A DNA stretch of 64,000 nt from Diphasiastrum complanatum (GCA_029204225.1 CM055097.1:68123240-68187239); one strand, 5' to 3'. Counted from the first letter of the stretch, positions 11,041 to 25,010 are shown. Notes: generated from the sequence alone by a model not told the origin. Translations and numbers: made by a program.

Positions 11041-11790
11041 TTTTCAGGATTAAGAGAATTGTATGAAAATACGTTTGAGTATGGCCAGGTGCGTGGATTT
11101 TTCCGAGTGCACCCCAAGGTCATCAAGATAGATCACAAGGTTGTCACCGATGAGATCATAAAATGTTGCTTGCATGACGCATTGGAAGGTGTATGGCGCA
11201 TTACACAATCCAAATGACATAACTCGCTAGCAGAAGATACCCCATTCCATAGAAATATCCATTTTTGGTTGGTCTTCTTCAGAGATAACAACTAAGTTGT
11301 ATCCACTAAAGCCATCCAGGAAGGAGTAAACTTCATCCCCAGCTAGGTTTTCCAGTATGGATTCGCCATACAGGATTGGAAAATCATCTCTATCGGTGGA
11401 AACGTTTAATTTGCAATAGTCAACACAGATACGAAGCTTCCCATTCTTCTTTGGGACCACAACGATAGGTGATATCCAATCTATATGTTCCACCTCATAG
11501 ATGGAACTTGCCTCTAAGAGCTTTTGAATTTTTTCTTTGATGTGTGCTCTGTAGATCGGATTACAACAATAAGGCCTACTGGCATGGGGTTTAGCATCTG
11601 TCTTTAATGGGATTCTATGCACAACAACTGAAGGTTCTACCCCCTTCATGTCCTTGTGGTTCCATGCGAAGTAATGACGATATTTTCTAAGGAGCTTCTC
11701 TAAGGCCAGACGTTGTTCGGTGTTGAGGTGTGCTCCAACACGGACAAACTTGTCCTTTGTCTCATCAAGCTCTTGAAGATTTAACTTCAT
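11041..11790 (-). pseudogene. Ty3/gypsy reverse transcriptase
   Basis: Minus-strand RT: LRKYRHYFAWNHKDMKGVEP, HIDWISPIVVVPKKNGKLRI, CVDYCKLN and FLDGFSGYN in frame from 11790 to 11227. After a stop near 11227 a second frame holds the catalytic YLDD-type box (NLVIYLDDLGVH on the minus strand near 11130). It is close to the Tat-like RT at 36700-37390. The stop and frameshifts make it a pseudogene. Confidence 0.85.
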
Positions 11791-11832
11791 GGTTTGAGCG
11801 GGGTCATCATATGGCTCATTTCCCTTTGGCTC

Positions 11833-13069
11833 TCATTGAGCTTGAGGCAGATGGATAATTACATGTTCAATGGTGAAGTCCTTGAAATGGTTGGGCACAC
11901 CAATTTTGTCAGGGGCATAGGGCTTCTTAGTCCTAGCCTTAGTTGGATCTTTTGGGGTCCTAGCTATGTGGCTTGTGGACATCGTGAAATCGCGAGGAGG
12001 CTCTACCTCTATCTTTTTCATTTTCTCGTGGATAGTTTCCTTCCTAGTTGGTTTCGCATGCACCTTGGAAACGGTGTTTCTGTGTGGCTTGGGCGCTTGA
12101 GAGACTTCGCTTAAGATTGTGTCATGTATTGCGTAGATAGATTTATTATCATGTATCTCCCATTCGTATATCGGTCGTGTTCTTACGTGCGGGCACTCAT
12201 TGGCGGTGTGGTTTTGAGAACAAATAGGAGACCACACATTCTCACGGACTGGAAAAGTTTTTCCAATGACATCCTTCAATACCTTTTGGAATTCTGAGGT
12301 TAGCTTATCCATCTGAGCTGGTTGTGCTTTTTGCCGACCCTCAAGGTGTTGAAGGATATCAACCTCACTAGATGAGGACGATCCTTCCACGCAGGAAGTC
12401 TCATGCTTAACTAGCCCCTTTTTTCCCTTGTCACAAAAGTCATAATCCTCGTCAAACCCTTCATCTTCTTCACGGATGGCGTCATCCATCGCGTCTTTCA
12501 ATCGCTCGTACGAGTCTGCGGGTTTTAATTCTCTCCTAATGGCCTTGGGTAAACTGACTAAAAGAAGTTTAATGGCCATTTTTTCAGTTACGTGATCATC
12601 GACACACTCTACTTTAAGATGCTTGAAGCGCTTGATGTAAGTGCACACGGACTCTTACTTCACATCTTGATATGCATCAATTGGATGAAAGGACTTTGCG
12701 TCAGTTTGGAGGGTTTGAAACTTTTGATCAGTGCTGTGGTGATGGTCTCCCAAGATGTGTTGTTTGGGCCTTCAAGGTTTAAAAAGCACTCTTTTGCGTC
12801 GCCTTGTAAAATCATGGGGAATAAACGTACCTTTTCTGTGTCAGATTCGTCCCCATAGAATTCACAAGCATTGTTGAAATCTTGGAGGAATCGTGTTGGA
12901 TCTGATTCGCCATCGTACTTACGTGTGTCAATCCTAGAAAGTCTTTTCTCCAACTTGGGCGGTGGATTGGATAGTCCTGCCATGTTGATCTGAACGAATT
13001 ATCACAAGACCAGGCAAATGGTGTGGATGGATGGAGGAGGCTCGCACAACCTATTATGGGTAGGATCAA
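11833..13069 (-). pseudogene. Ty3/gypsy gag
   Basis: The minus-strand N-terminal half (12983-12660) reads MAGLSNPPPKLEKRLSRIDT, RKYDGESDPTRFLQDFNNAC and SWETITTALIKSFKPSKL. A frameshift at about 12650 leads to the C-terminal half (12648-11833) with FKHLKVECVDDHVTEKMAI, a Cys-rich stretch CSQNHTANECPHVR and HFKDFTIEHVIIHLPQAQ. The tail matches the gag end at 36590-36650 (KFKDFTLDDVVIQLPQPH), so the two loci share a lineage. Confidence 0.82.
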
Positions 13070-13616
13070 GGGTTTTTTTTTTTTTTTTGGACTGTCTCAC
13101 CGACTCTAGTATTCTTATAGTTGAGAGTCTGGATATCAGGGGATGACCCGCACAATTGTGCGAGTGATTCTTGACCTAGTCAACTCAGATTGATCACTAA
13201 GCGTGGGACTGATAGAAAAATTACCAGGACCTATTCACACAAGTAATTTTCGATGTAATTTGGGGGTTCCAAAAGCTTTGCTGAGCGAAATGTCAGAGTG
13301 GGTGGTAGAGTATTTGCACAACTAGTAAAGTAGTCGTTGGGTGTCAGATAACGTGGGTGTCGTGGTGTGCGAGTACATACCTTAGTAGGAATTGCTGAAA
13401 AAGCCGTTTTTCGTTTGTAACTCACCAAGGGTTGCCTGTAGCAATTCGTACAACAAGTAGTGGATGCAACTTGCCAACAAGCACGTGATGGTGTGTCGGT
13501 GCGAATTTTGATAGTGCTCAGAGGTGCAGAACTCGCACAAGGTCGTCTGATGCAAAATAGGTCGTGGGGAGGAAGGAACTCGGACCTTAAGGATGTAAAA
13601 AAAAAAAACAAGTCAA

Positions 13617-13941
13617 AATGACTCGTACAGGGTTGAATGATGACTCGTACAGATTTGAAAGGTTCCCAAAAGAACTAGGAAATGACTCACACAAGGCACC
13701 AAAATGACTCGTACAAACCTGGAAATGATTCGCACAATTGTGAATGACTGGCACAGGTGTGAATGACTTGCACAAACCTGGAAATGAATCGCACACAGTG
13801 TGAATGACTCGCATCAACCTGGAAATGATTTGCACAAGTGTGAATGACTCGCACAAGTCTGGAAATGACTCGCACAGGTGTGAATGACTCGCACAAACTT
13901 GGAAATGACTCGTATAGGTGTGAATGCCTCACACAAACTTG
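13617..13941. repeat. Minisatellite in gypsy leader, ~40-bp units
   Basis: Units of about 40 bases consist of two half-units, roughly AATGACTCGCACAAACCTGG and AATGACTCGCACAGGTGTG. They are well ordered from about 13700 and more degenerate before that. It lies in the 5' leader of the minus-strand gypsy element, between the primer-binding site and gag. Confidence 0.85.
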
Positions 13942-14738
13942 GACCCGTGGAGCTGGAAACCATGGAAAGGACTTGCTATGAACGCCAATGAGAAATGTGT
14001 GAATATTGCTGAAAAATCAGTGCTTCCAATAGCGAAGAAGGAAAAATAATAGGAAAAACACTACTAAAGTCATAAAAAATTTGTCGGAAAACCGCTAGAA
14101 ATGATTGAAAAATGGCTAGAAACGGATGACAAACATCTCTAAAGTCTCAAAAACTGTAAATAAACCAGTGAAAGACCGCTAAAGTAAAAAAAAAGTCGGA
14201 AAACTTTGTGCAAAACCTCTGAATTATGGAAAATAGCCGGGAAAATGTTTATGAAAACCGTTGAAAATGTCTGATAAATGTCTATGAACATTGCTTAAGC
14301 GCACAGGCCTAAGGGCAGATGCAAGCATGCATGAAGCATATAACAAACTGAACTAGACAAATAAAGCAAAACTGAATTTGAAAAACGAAGCTACAGATTC
14401 GAAAAACGTTTGGAAAGAGTCTCTACTAAGCAAATGAAACAAAACTGATTCTACAAAACGAAGCTTTGGGTGTGGCCGTTGGTGCTGCTGAACACGAAGG
14501 CTGAGGAGGGAGATGGTTGGTTATTACGAGCAGATAATAATGTTTACATGATAATGAATGTTTGAGCAAATGAAAACGAGCAGATGGGCCGAAAACAGGC
14601 AAAGAAAGATGTTCCAAAAAAAGAAAGCAAAAAAAAGCAACAAGCAAGAAAAGAAAACAACAGGCAAAAAGCAGGAAGCAATGGCTTGAAAAACCAAGGA
14701 AGAGTAGCTACGAAAGTAGAGAAAGCGAAAAGAAAAAG
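13942..14738 (-). other. Leader of minus-strand gypsy element
   Basis: Purine-rich and A-rich non-coding leader between minisatellite and primer site. It contains a short imperfect duplication around 14350-14470 (CAAAACTGA...AAAACGAAGCT). No convincing gene was seen. Confidence 0.5.
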
Positions 14739-14752
14739 CGGCAACGGCGCCA
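14739..14752 (-). other. Primer-binding site, tRNA-Asp type
   Basis: On the minus strand TGGCGCCGTTGCC follows the LTR after one T. This is the standard plant Ty3/gypsy primer site of Athila/Tat-like elements. Confidence 0.8.
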
Positions 14753-14753
14753 A

Positions 14754-15475
14754 TGTTAGCTCTTTGGAATCTAATTTCGGCTAAGGCTCCTTCTAGCATG
14801 GCTATGGCTATCTCCCATCTAGTCAATGCTAAGGCTTTTTCCTACTAGCATGAATATGGATGATAAAAAGGCAATGCAAGCATAGGGTGAGTATTCTGAG
14901 GTTAAGATTCGCTCTTCTCTTGTTTCTCTACTTAGGAACTAAACTCAAATGACGGCTTAACCTAAAATCCAACTTCACAAAGGATTAACCTACTTGTCAA
15001 AGGCCACAATAAAATAAAACTAATTACCTTGGTTCATAGGGAGAAATTATAATACACAGTGTAACAACCATAAAATCGTCATAGAGGAGAACTCTCAATG
15101 GAAGAAGATAAAGCTCTATTATGGAAATGAGGTTCTTCTAGCAAAATGGACTCTCCCACTCCTATATATACTTGGAGTGGTCGTCACCTACAAAAAGGCA
15201 CTATGGAGCAAGTAGGCCACATAGGCTTAACTTAACTTTTAATTAAATTGGTGTCATGGGACAAACCCCCATGGACCACAAACAACTGAACTAACTTAAA
15301 TTGAACTTACTTAGGCTAGCTTAAGTTCCAATGTTCTAGATTTAGGCTTGGAACTAAATAACCTTAAGCCGTTACAACATGGCGTAAAGGCCTAAACTTG
15401 ACTAATCCAGTTCTAGGCTTAAGTCTGTATCCTTTTCAAGATGGCTCAAATACTTCTTGGAATATCAGCCTACAT
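14754..15475 (-). repeat. 5' LTR of minus-strand gypsy element
   Basis: The segment starts TGTTAGC at 14754 next to the primer site. The right edge is set near 15475 because recognisable copia coding sequence (DLWHQRFGHISAQSLQIPK) starts at about 15478. The distal border may be truncated, and no 3' copy was found. Confidence 0.6.
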
Positions 15476-15477
15476 GA

Positions 15478-17709
15478 AGTGATCTTTGGCATCAACGATT
15501 TGGTCATATTAGTGCTCAAAGTTTACAAATTCCAAAAAGAGATAGTATAGTTATCGAATTGCTTGATATTTCTTTTGACGGAAAAATCTGTGAAGGTTGC
15601 ATTTTGGAAAAACAACATAGAGAGAGGTTTTCCAAAAGTGGAGCAAGGAGAGCCAGTGGCATTCTAGATCTTGTCCATAGTGATCTATGTGGACCAATTC
15701 AGACTAGATCTCTTAGTGGCTGCTATTACTTTATTATCTTCATTGATGATTATGGCAAATGCATTTGGATTTATTTCATAAGCAAGAAATTAGATGCCTT
15801 TGCTAAGTTCAGGGAATTCAAGGCATTTATTGAAAAGCAAACATGATGTTGCATCAAGACTTTGAAATCTGATGGAGGTGGTGAGTACTTTTCGACAGAA
15901 CGTAGACTACATCACCTTATTCACCACAACAAAATGGAGTTGTAGAGCGAAAGAACAGATCCACTGGTTAGATGGTCAGGGCAATGCTCAAAAGCAAGGG
16001 TTTTCCAAACACATTTTGGGCACAAGCTTGCAGCACATTTATGCACATCCTTAATCGATGTCCCACGAAATCTGTGGAAGCTAAGACACCTCATGAAGCT
16101 TTTACTGAAAAGAAATCTAATATTTCTCATTTGAGAGTGTTTAATTATGATGCTTATGCTCATATCCCGTATGGGAAATGAAGGAAATTGGATGCAAAAT
16201 ATGTCAGGTGTATTTTCCTTGGATATGATGAGAAGGCCAAGGCATATAGGATGTATGACACAAATGCATAGAAGCTTGTGATTTCTAGGGATGCTACATT
16301 TGACGAGATGAGTCAAGGTGAACAATCTGAAGTAATTACTGAACCTTTTGATGAGGGAGCGAAAGTACAGGTCAAGAAAAAAGTGGATTTTGATACGGAA
16401 GATCCATTGGACAAAGGCAAGTTTGATGCTGAAATCCCTAAAAGAGTACCTAAATGGTACTTATCGGTCACATTTGATGCGAAGAAGGGGGATACTCTCG
16501 AATCTAGTGAGCAGGGAGAGCTTAGAAGGTCAAGCAAAAATTGGAAGCCTCATGCAAGATTAGAGATGAATCTAGCCCTAATGGGTTCCGTGCTCAATGC
16601 TCAAGAACCAAGAACTTTCGCTCTGAACCAAGTTCCATGTCCTATTTTTCGATATGGCCTCCATTTCTGTTTTCATAGTTGCATGCCGCTACTCGTGCTC
16701 CTTTAAAGAGTAATGCTGATCCTAATCTTTACATTCTAAGCCAAAATTCAGATATAGTGTTCATTGTTTTGTACGTGGATGATTTGATTATTATAGAAAA
16801 TAATGAGAGCTTAATTGATGAAATCAAATCAAATATTTCCAATGCTTTTGACATGAGCGATCTAGGATTGATGCACTATTGCCTTGGCATTGAAGTATGG
16901 CAAAAGGAAGATGTTGTCTTTCTTACACTGAGCAAATATGCACGAGATTTGCTTTATAAGTTCAATATGCAAGATTGTAAGACTTTGAGCACATCGGATG
17001 TCAACACGAAGCTTACTGCATATGATGAATTTGAGAAAGTGGATGCTTAATTGTACAAGCGGCTGGTGGGTAGTTTGATCTATTTGACACACGCATAACC
17101 TGATATTTCTTATGTTGTTGGTGTTGTTACTCAATTTATGCAAGATCCTGGAAGTCTACTAAACGTATTCTCAGGTACATTTGAGGGACGTTGAATTTTA
17201 GTCTGAAGAAGTATGATCGGCCTGAAGCGCCAATGTTGGTACATTACACAGATGCTGATTGAGCAGGTAATATTGATGACATAAGATCTATCGGTGGTCA
17301 TACATTCAATTATGGTACAACTGCAATTTCATGGAATAGCAAAAAGCAACCTACAATAGTCTTATCTTCGACGAAAGTTGAATATCGTGCACTTAGCAAT
17401 GCTACACAGGAAGCGGTATGGTCACGAAGATTGCTTGATGATTTAGGTCAACCATAGGTGGATGCGACTACTATCTCTTGTGACAATCAAAACTGCATTC
17501 ACCTTGCCAAAAATCCAGTTCTACATGCTCGAACCAAGCACATAGAAATATATTATCATTTTTTTTTAGAGAAAATTTTTGACGGAGCCATTGATCTTGT
17601 TTTCTGTAAATCTGAAGATCAAGTGGCAGATATTTTTACTAAGTCATTAGGTAAATTTGAAAAGTTTCGTACTTTATTAGGAATAGAAGAATGTAAATTT
17701 TATCATTGA
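15478..17709 (+). pseudogene. Ty1/copia integrase, RT and RNase H remnant (element A)
   Basis: Domains in order on the plus strand: GAG-pre-integrase (DLWHQRFGHIS..., CEGCILEKQHRERFSKSG), integrase core start (LVHSDLCGPIQTRSLSGCYY, FIIFIDDYGKCIWIYF), broken integrase remainder to about 16300, then an RT piece from 16700 (VFIVLYVDDLIII, GLMHYCLGIEVWQKEDVVFL). RNase H follows (ATTISCDNQNCIHLAKNPVL, HARTKHIEI, EDQVADIFTKSLGKFEKF). RT fingers and palm before YVDD are missing, and there are many stops and frameshifts. Gag and protease are absent because the element starts at the neighbouring gypsy LTR. Confidence 0.85.
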
Positions 17710-17716
17710 GAGAGAG

Positions 17717-17901
17717 TGTTAGAAACCAATGATAAACTTGTTGATGTTTACAATTTACTATTGACAATTGTTACCAGTTGTAAGTAGCTGTAGGCTAGTC
17801 TATAGTCAACTACTAGTTTCTCTCTCTATATTCAGGCTTTATTGTACTCTTGATTATTCAGTGTAATAGTGTGTGATGGTGTGTTCTTCTTCCTCCTCTT
17901 C
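17717..17901 (+). repeat. Partial 3' LTR of copia element A
   Basis: TGTTAGAAACC begins after a purine stretch (TGAGAGAGAG) behind the RNase H end. The sequence ends at the start of the next LTR at 17902. The remainder was probably displaced by insertion of element B. Confidence 0.55.
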
Positions 17902-18372
17902 TGTCAGATGACTTCAAGTACATCACTGACAATCCACCTAACTTGTACATATATAGTGACAGTTAGAAAGGATGGCCATCTAAATGCATAACGGCTACAG
18001 TAAATTAAGTAGTTAGATTTTATGCTCCGAATGTACTGAGCACTGACATGCAATCATCAATGTATAGCGGTAGCGCTCCTATCATAGTTCCGGGTTGTAT
18101 TATAGTTATGTAACCATGTAGTTTGTAATAAGCAATACGATTTAAGAAGCTAAAATTCAGTTTTAGCACTATATTGTCTCGCGTTGCTTCAAGCTCTTGT
18201 ACTCACTTTTATTCAATCAAAGTGCAATTTTTTGTCTCACTACTGCTTCGTGCCTTTTGTATTGCTACTCAGTTTTCATCTTGATTATATTTTGCTGGTA
18301 ACTACTGCACTACCGATCCACAAACCATCCGTCGTCATTCTCACTTCTGCTGCTATCTTGTCGATTTCAACA
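17902..18372 (+). repeat. 5' LTR of copia element B
   Basis: The 471-bp segment begins TGTCAGATGACTTCAAG and ends TTCAACA directly before a tRNA-Met primer site. Its first half recurs at 20349-20580 with few differences, and the homology starts exactly at TGTCA. That fixes the left border. Confidence 0.82.
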
Positions 18373-18383
18373 TGGTATCAGAG
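18373..18383 (+). other. Primer-binding site, initiator tRNA-Met type
   Basis: TGGTATCAGAG abuts the LTR end. It is complementary to the 3' end of plant initiator tRNA-Met. Confidence 0.88.
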
Positions 18384-18513
18384 TGGGTGGCTCAGTAATC
18401 TGTATTTCTATTGCAGGTTATCAATCTTGTTTCTACCAAGACTTCATCTCAACAAGTGCATAGCCAGTAGTACTTTTGACATCGTTGTTTCTACCAATGA
18501 TTTCTACACCAGA

Positions 18514-20168
18514 ATGGATTCATCATCTAGTTCATCTCTGATTGACAAGCTCGACGGAGAGAACTAACATCTTTGGAAGTTCAAGATGAGAGTAGTTCTA
18601 CTTGCCAAAGAGTTGTGGGACATCGTTGATGGCATTGAGGTCAAACTAGAGGCTGACGCAGCCAAAATCACGAGAGATGGAAAGACATTTATATCAAGGA
18701 CTCCTAGATCAGCCACATACGTGTTGCAGATTTCTAAGGATGCATGGGACATCCTAGCAACTCTCTACGACATTGAAGATGTCACCTCCAAGCTTCATCT
18801 AAGGAATAATTTTTTCACTCTCAAAATGTCTAATGCAGATAGTGTTTTGAGCCATCTCAACACTTTCAAGAATCTTATAGAACAGATGACTGCAATAGGA
18901 TCAGTCATTGAAGATTCAGATGTAGTAATGACTCTATTATCGAGTCTCCCTGATGCCTACAAAACTTGGGTTATGGCTATTTCAACCCAATAGCATCTCA
19001 CTCTATCAAGAGTCATCTCAATGCTACTACAAGAGGACCTCAAAAGGAATGCCTCCTGCGACTCAAGATCATATCCGCAAGCTCTATACACAAAGAAAAA
19101 TCAAAAGTTTAGATCCAAGAGATCTATAAAGTCAGATTACACTAACAAGAAGAGCAACATGCAGCAGTCTGTATCAAACACACTATCAACCTCAAGATCT
19201 TCATCATTCCAACCAATGTAGAAGCTATTCTGTAAATACTGTAAGAGGACTGGCCATCTCATCAAGGACTATCAAACTTTGAAGTACAACAATGAGAAGA
19301 AGAAGCAGTTCCAGCAGCAGGCCAATGCTGCTACAACCAGTCACTCGATCCAGGAATAAGAGGAAGATGAAGCAACCTTCATGACCGAGGATGGAGAGCA
19401 TCAGGATATCGACTCCTGGTATCTGGACTCCGGAGCAACTCAACACATGACTCACCATTGAGACTAGTTCCAAGACTACGAAGCATTTACCCAATCAAGA
19501 GTTGTGCAGCTTAGAGACAACTCATGTCATTTTATCAAAGGTGAAGGAATAGTCAAAGATGAATTCAAGAAAGGTGATGTAAAGTTGTTGTCCAATGTTC
19601 TTCATGTTTCTAACCTTACCAAGAATCTACTTTCGATAAGTAGAATCATTGATTTTGGTCAAAGGGTCGAATTCGATACAGAGGGCTGCACCATACTCGA
19701 CAAGTCTAGGAAGGTTTTAGCCTTTGGTAGATGATGTGGTTATCTCTACAAGCTTAGTCACTGCTATTCGACAAACAGCCAAGCTCTTCATACATCGACT
19801 TCTGAATTGACTGATATGCTACGGCATTTTAGATTAGACCATCTAAATTTCAATAGTATTCAACAAATGTCTGCTCAAGATTTAGTGCAACATCTTCCTT
19901 CTGTAGCAAACCAACTTCTCCATGTGAAAGCTGTATTATCAACAATGCTAGAAGTCCTTTTATTTCTGATTCAGTTCATACTTTCAAAGGTTTGCTTGAT
20001 CTTGTGCATAATGACATTTGTGGCCCAATGCAGAGACCCAGTAGACAGATCTTCATCAGTCAACAACGATATCTCATCAACGTTCTGAACAAATATGGAA
20101 TGACTAATTGCAAATCAAACTACTTCCCACTCGACCCTTGGTATGAGCATCTTGAAAAATTTTGTCAA
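18514..20168 (+). pseudogene. Ty1/copia gag-protease remnant of element B, large internal deletion
   Basis: Gag begins MDSSSSSSLIDKLDGEN, then a stop, then LWKFKMRVVLLAKELWDIVD and LLSSLPDAYKTWVMAIS. A zinc knuckle CKYCKRTGHLIKDY lies near 19230 (final C changed to Y). The protease carries YLDSGATQHMTHH and VLHVSNLTKNLLSISRI. GAG-pre-integrase and the first integrase residues (NDICGPMQ) are followed within about 15 bases by an RT C-terminal segment (IFISQQRYLINVLNKYGM). The integrase core and most of RT were therefore deleted near 20040. Several in-frame stops are present. Confidence 0.85.
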
Positions 20169-20348
20169 GGACCGATAGTGACACATTGACTCCATCGATT
20201 TATCGACTTCAACATCCCCATGTATATAAATAATCAAATTGAGAACATGTCAAAGTGCGCGAGATATCGAAGTAACCGAAACATCGAAGTACCTGAAGGT
20301 GCCCGACTTATCGACCTCCTCATCAGGAGAGAGAAGTCAATCATGAAC

Positions 20349-20580
20349 TGTCAAACGACTTCAAGTACATCACTGACAGTCCACCTAACTTGTACATATA
20401 TATTGACAGTTAGAAAGGACGTCCATCTAAATGCATAACGGCTACAATAAATTAAGTAGTTAGATTTTATGCTCCCAATGTATTGAGCACTGACATGCAA
20501 TCATCAATGTATAGCGTCAGCGCTCCTATTAGATTTTTGGGCTGTATTATAGTTATGTAACCATGTAGTCTGTAATAAGC
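20349..20580 (+). repeat. 3' LTR of copia element B, truncated
   Basis: It matches the first half of the 17902 LTR (TGTCAAACGACTTCAAGTAC onward) and stops matching after GTAATAAGC at 20580. A purine tract (GGAGAGAGAAG) precedes it. Confidence 0.82.
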
Positions 20581-21124
20581 ATCCTACATTTTCTATCTCT
20601 AAAAACTTCTCTTTCTAGAATTTTCTCTTCTAAAAGCACATGTTGTGCGTGTTCTCTCACCTCAAGTGCTTTTTAAGTGCCTTTCAAAGACATTTTAGGG
20701 CACATGTGGCCCGATGACAACACGAGCATCGTGTTTTGTCCAACATTGCTCACATTCTTGTTCTAATTATGCAAGTCATTTGTTCCAACAAAAAAAAATT
20801 TTTGTTATAAGCAACAGCCACAAGGGTCATTTTTATTGCCACCTTGCTCAATACGTGAGCACTTACGTCCAACCAGCTATATAAATCAAAGATTGAAATT
20901 AGTCTATCATATGTTTTGCTTTAAATATAAAAAAACAAGCAACCGACTAAAGCATGTTTGTTTGTATACATGTAATAATGCACTAGCACAAAGACCAAAA
21001 CTAACAACTCAATGGAGTTCATGTAGAAGTCAACATTAAAGTCAAAGCCTTAGATTATAAGGCTATATGCACACCAAAAGCTTTGCCACATTGCTAATAA
21101 GGAATGTATTGCAAAAACTCGATC
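20581..21124. other. Intergenic DNA, nothing recognised
   Basis: AT-rich sequence without a convincing gene. The first 120 bases are pyrimidine-rich and could be leftover LTR. Confidence 0.4.
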
Positions 21125-21330
21125 CTTTAGGTGCACCTCCATATTCAAGTCATAAATAGCAAAAATTCATATCCCTCTCTTTTTCTTGCATGCGAACCCA
21201 TGCTTTAGATTCACTTCTATATGCAAGTCATAAGTAGCAAAAAATTCATGCCCCTCTCGTTTTCTTGCATGCATGACTAGGCTCTCAACCCACATGGTAC
21301 ACCAACGTCAACACCAACAACTAGGGGCAT
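21125..21330. repeat. Low-copy dispersed repeat, copy 2, with internal duplication
   Basis: It shares ordered phrases with 2925-3110. Inside it a segment of roughly 80-90 bases is duplicated (CAAGTCATAAATAGCAAAAA and CAAGTCATAAGTAGCAAAAA, each followed by CCCCTCTC or CCCTCTC and CTTGCATGC). Confidence 0.55.
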
Positions 21331-21380
21331 GATTTAGAGTTCAAAACAAAAACTTAATTGTATCAAATTATCTGATTCCT

Positions 21381-21490
21381 CAGAATTGGAGATTGAGAGA
21401 GAGTGAGAGTAATTCAAGAAGTAGAGATATTGTTTCAGAATTGGAGATTGAGAGAGAGTGAGAGTAATTCAAGAAGTAGAGATATTGTTT
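21381..21490. repeat. Perfect 55-bp tandem duplication
   Basis: Two identical 55-base units, 21381-21435 and 21436-21490, each starting CAGAATTGGAGATTGAGAGA. No mismatch was seen between the copies. Confidence 0.97.
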
Positions 21491-22144
21491 CAATCCGTAA
21501 CAAGCATAGTAGGACAACATCATATAATAGCGCATAGTATTGTGAACCATTTTTGAGCACAAGATTCACTCCATTTGTGATTTGATTGTTGTTATCACAA
21601 TAGCTAATATACAAATTTTCTATTTTCTTTATGTATTGTCGAATGCTCTTTAATTCATTTCTTTATGTGCATTAGTATTGTCAAATGCTCTTTAATTCAA
21701 TTCTCTTTCTGTTATTGATACTCGCTCCAATGACTAAATCGAATATCTGATTTGAAGAGTGTGTGGCTGTCACATACATCTAACTATTTTGCTCTCTTCA
21801 AAAACACCTACACAGATATTCTACTAGTTGAAAGATTGATCTAAGTAATCCTCTAAATTCAATAGTTTGATTCGGTCCTTTATATGTCATTCTTTTTCTT
21901 TGTTTGGTGAGGTTTAAATTATCTTCTATAGGAGTCAAACATCAATGACACCAACATGAACACCACGTGGATTCTCATCTGGGATATTGTGTGGGTGGGA
22001 CCAGGTTGCAAGCCTTTCAGTTTATGTGTATGCAACTTCTTTATGGTTGATATAATTGTGTCAGTATTGTTGGCCGTAGATGTGGAAGCATCATTGTGAA
22101 GCTTATCCTCACGTTTAGCGCGTCATTCTTTTTGGCGCTTTCTC
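21491..22144. other. Intergenic DNA, nothing recognised
   Basis: No gene or LTR border recognised. The right end may belong to the gag remnant that follows on the minus strand. Confidence 0.4.
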
Positions 22145-22610
22145 TTAATCAGAGAAGTTATTTGAATCAGAGCTCATGCTCTCACTATTGTCTACCCTCT
22201 TGATGGCATCAACAAACATTGCTTGTTTTGAATCGGGCGATGAACTCGACTTGCAAGATGTCCCAGTTATCACGTTTGTTCTACTCCAAATTGAAATACC
22301 AATTATTTGCATTGTTGGTAAAGCACAAATTAAAGTAACATCACAACTCTTGTGGGCTATCATCTCCATAGTCTCTACACGCTTGGGTGTAGATCTGTAA
22401 GAATCGTTTGGGATCTCCCTATCCATCAAACCTTGGTAGGTCAATCTTGGAAAAGTTCCTAACATAATGGGAAACAAATGGCTTGGGATCATTCATTGCA
22501 GGTGGATCTATGTTAGTGTTCTCGTTGACTATCTCTATTGGCATGTCTACTAACTCATCTAGATTTGGATGATCTAGTATATATAGCCTCCTACTGGATC
22601 TTAGGTGCAT
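22145..22610 (-). pseudogene. Ty3/gypsy gag N-terminus remnant
   Basis: The minus strand reads MHLRSSRRLYILDHPNLDEL near 22610, then FSKIDLPRFDG at about 22430. After a stop it continues in pieces as GDPKRFLQIYTQACRDYGDD and LQVEFIARFK. This is the usual gypsy gag start (KLPKFDG...DP..FL). Several frameshifts and stops are present and no pol follows. Confidence 0.65.
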
Positions 22611-24563
<1,953 letters not shown>

Positions 24564-24812
24564 ATCGTTCTAATGATGACTAGAAGTACTTGTGATCAAT
24601 AGACACAATTACTCAAAAGAGAGCTACTTAACAGTCACAAATAAAATGGATTAAGCAAGTGACTGAGGTGTTGTAGACTACCATGCACTGAGCTGAAACA
24701 AGATAGAATCAATAACATTCATTTAATAACAGTAATGGAGGGCACAATAAATTATGTACATCAAATAGTTGGATAGAAAATACATTTATACGCATCTGCA
24801 ATATCGATGTGT

Positions 24813-25010
24813 GAATCACTGACATAGAAATGTCAACCATCATTATCTACTATAGAAAGAAACGTGAATCCGTAGCAGTGTGCCACATTGTAGAATACTG
24901 CAATACAATCAGTGATGGAAGGCGAAAATATCATGGTAGTAATACTACATGAATCGTTGACATGGAAATGCCAACTACTATTGCCTGTTGCAGGAAGAAC
25001 GTGAATGCAG
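24813..25010. repeat. Imperfect direct duplication, period ~138 bp
   Basis: GAATCACTGACATAGAAATG at 24813 recurs as GAATCGTTGACATGGAAATG at 24951. Both copies continue through matching CAAC, AGAA and ACGTGAAT segments. Confidence 0.6.

Noticed and set aside
13587-13932. Minus-strand frames with repeated CESFTPVRVI text
   Set aside because: Translation of the leader minisatellite; no start context or domain.
14426-14826. Phe-rich minus-strand frames resembling a membrane protein
   Set aside because: The plus strand is A-rich gypsy leader and LTR border; hydrophobic text is a composition effect.
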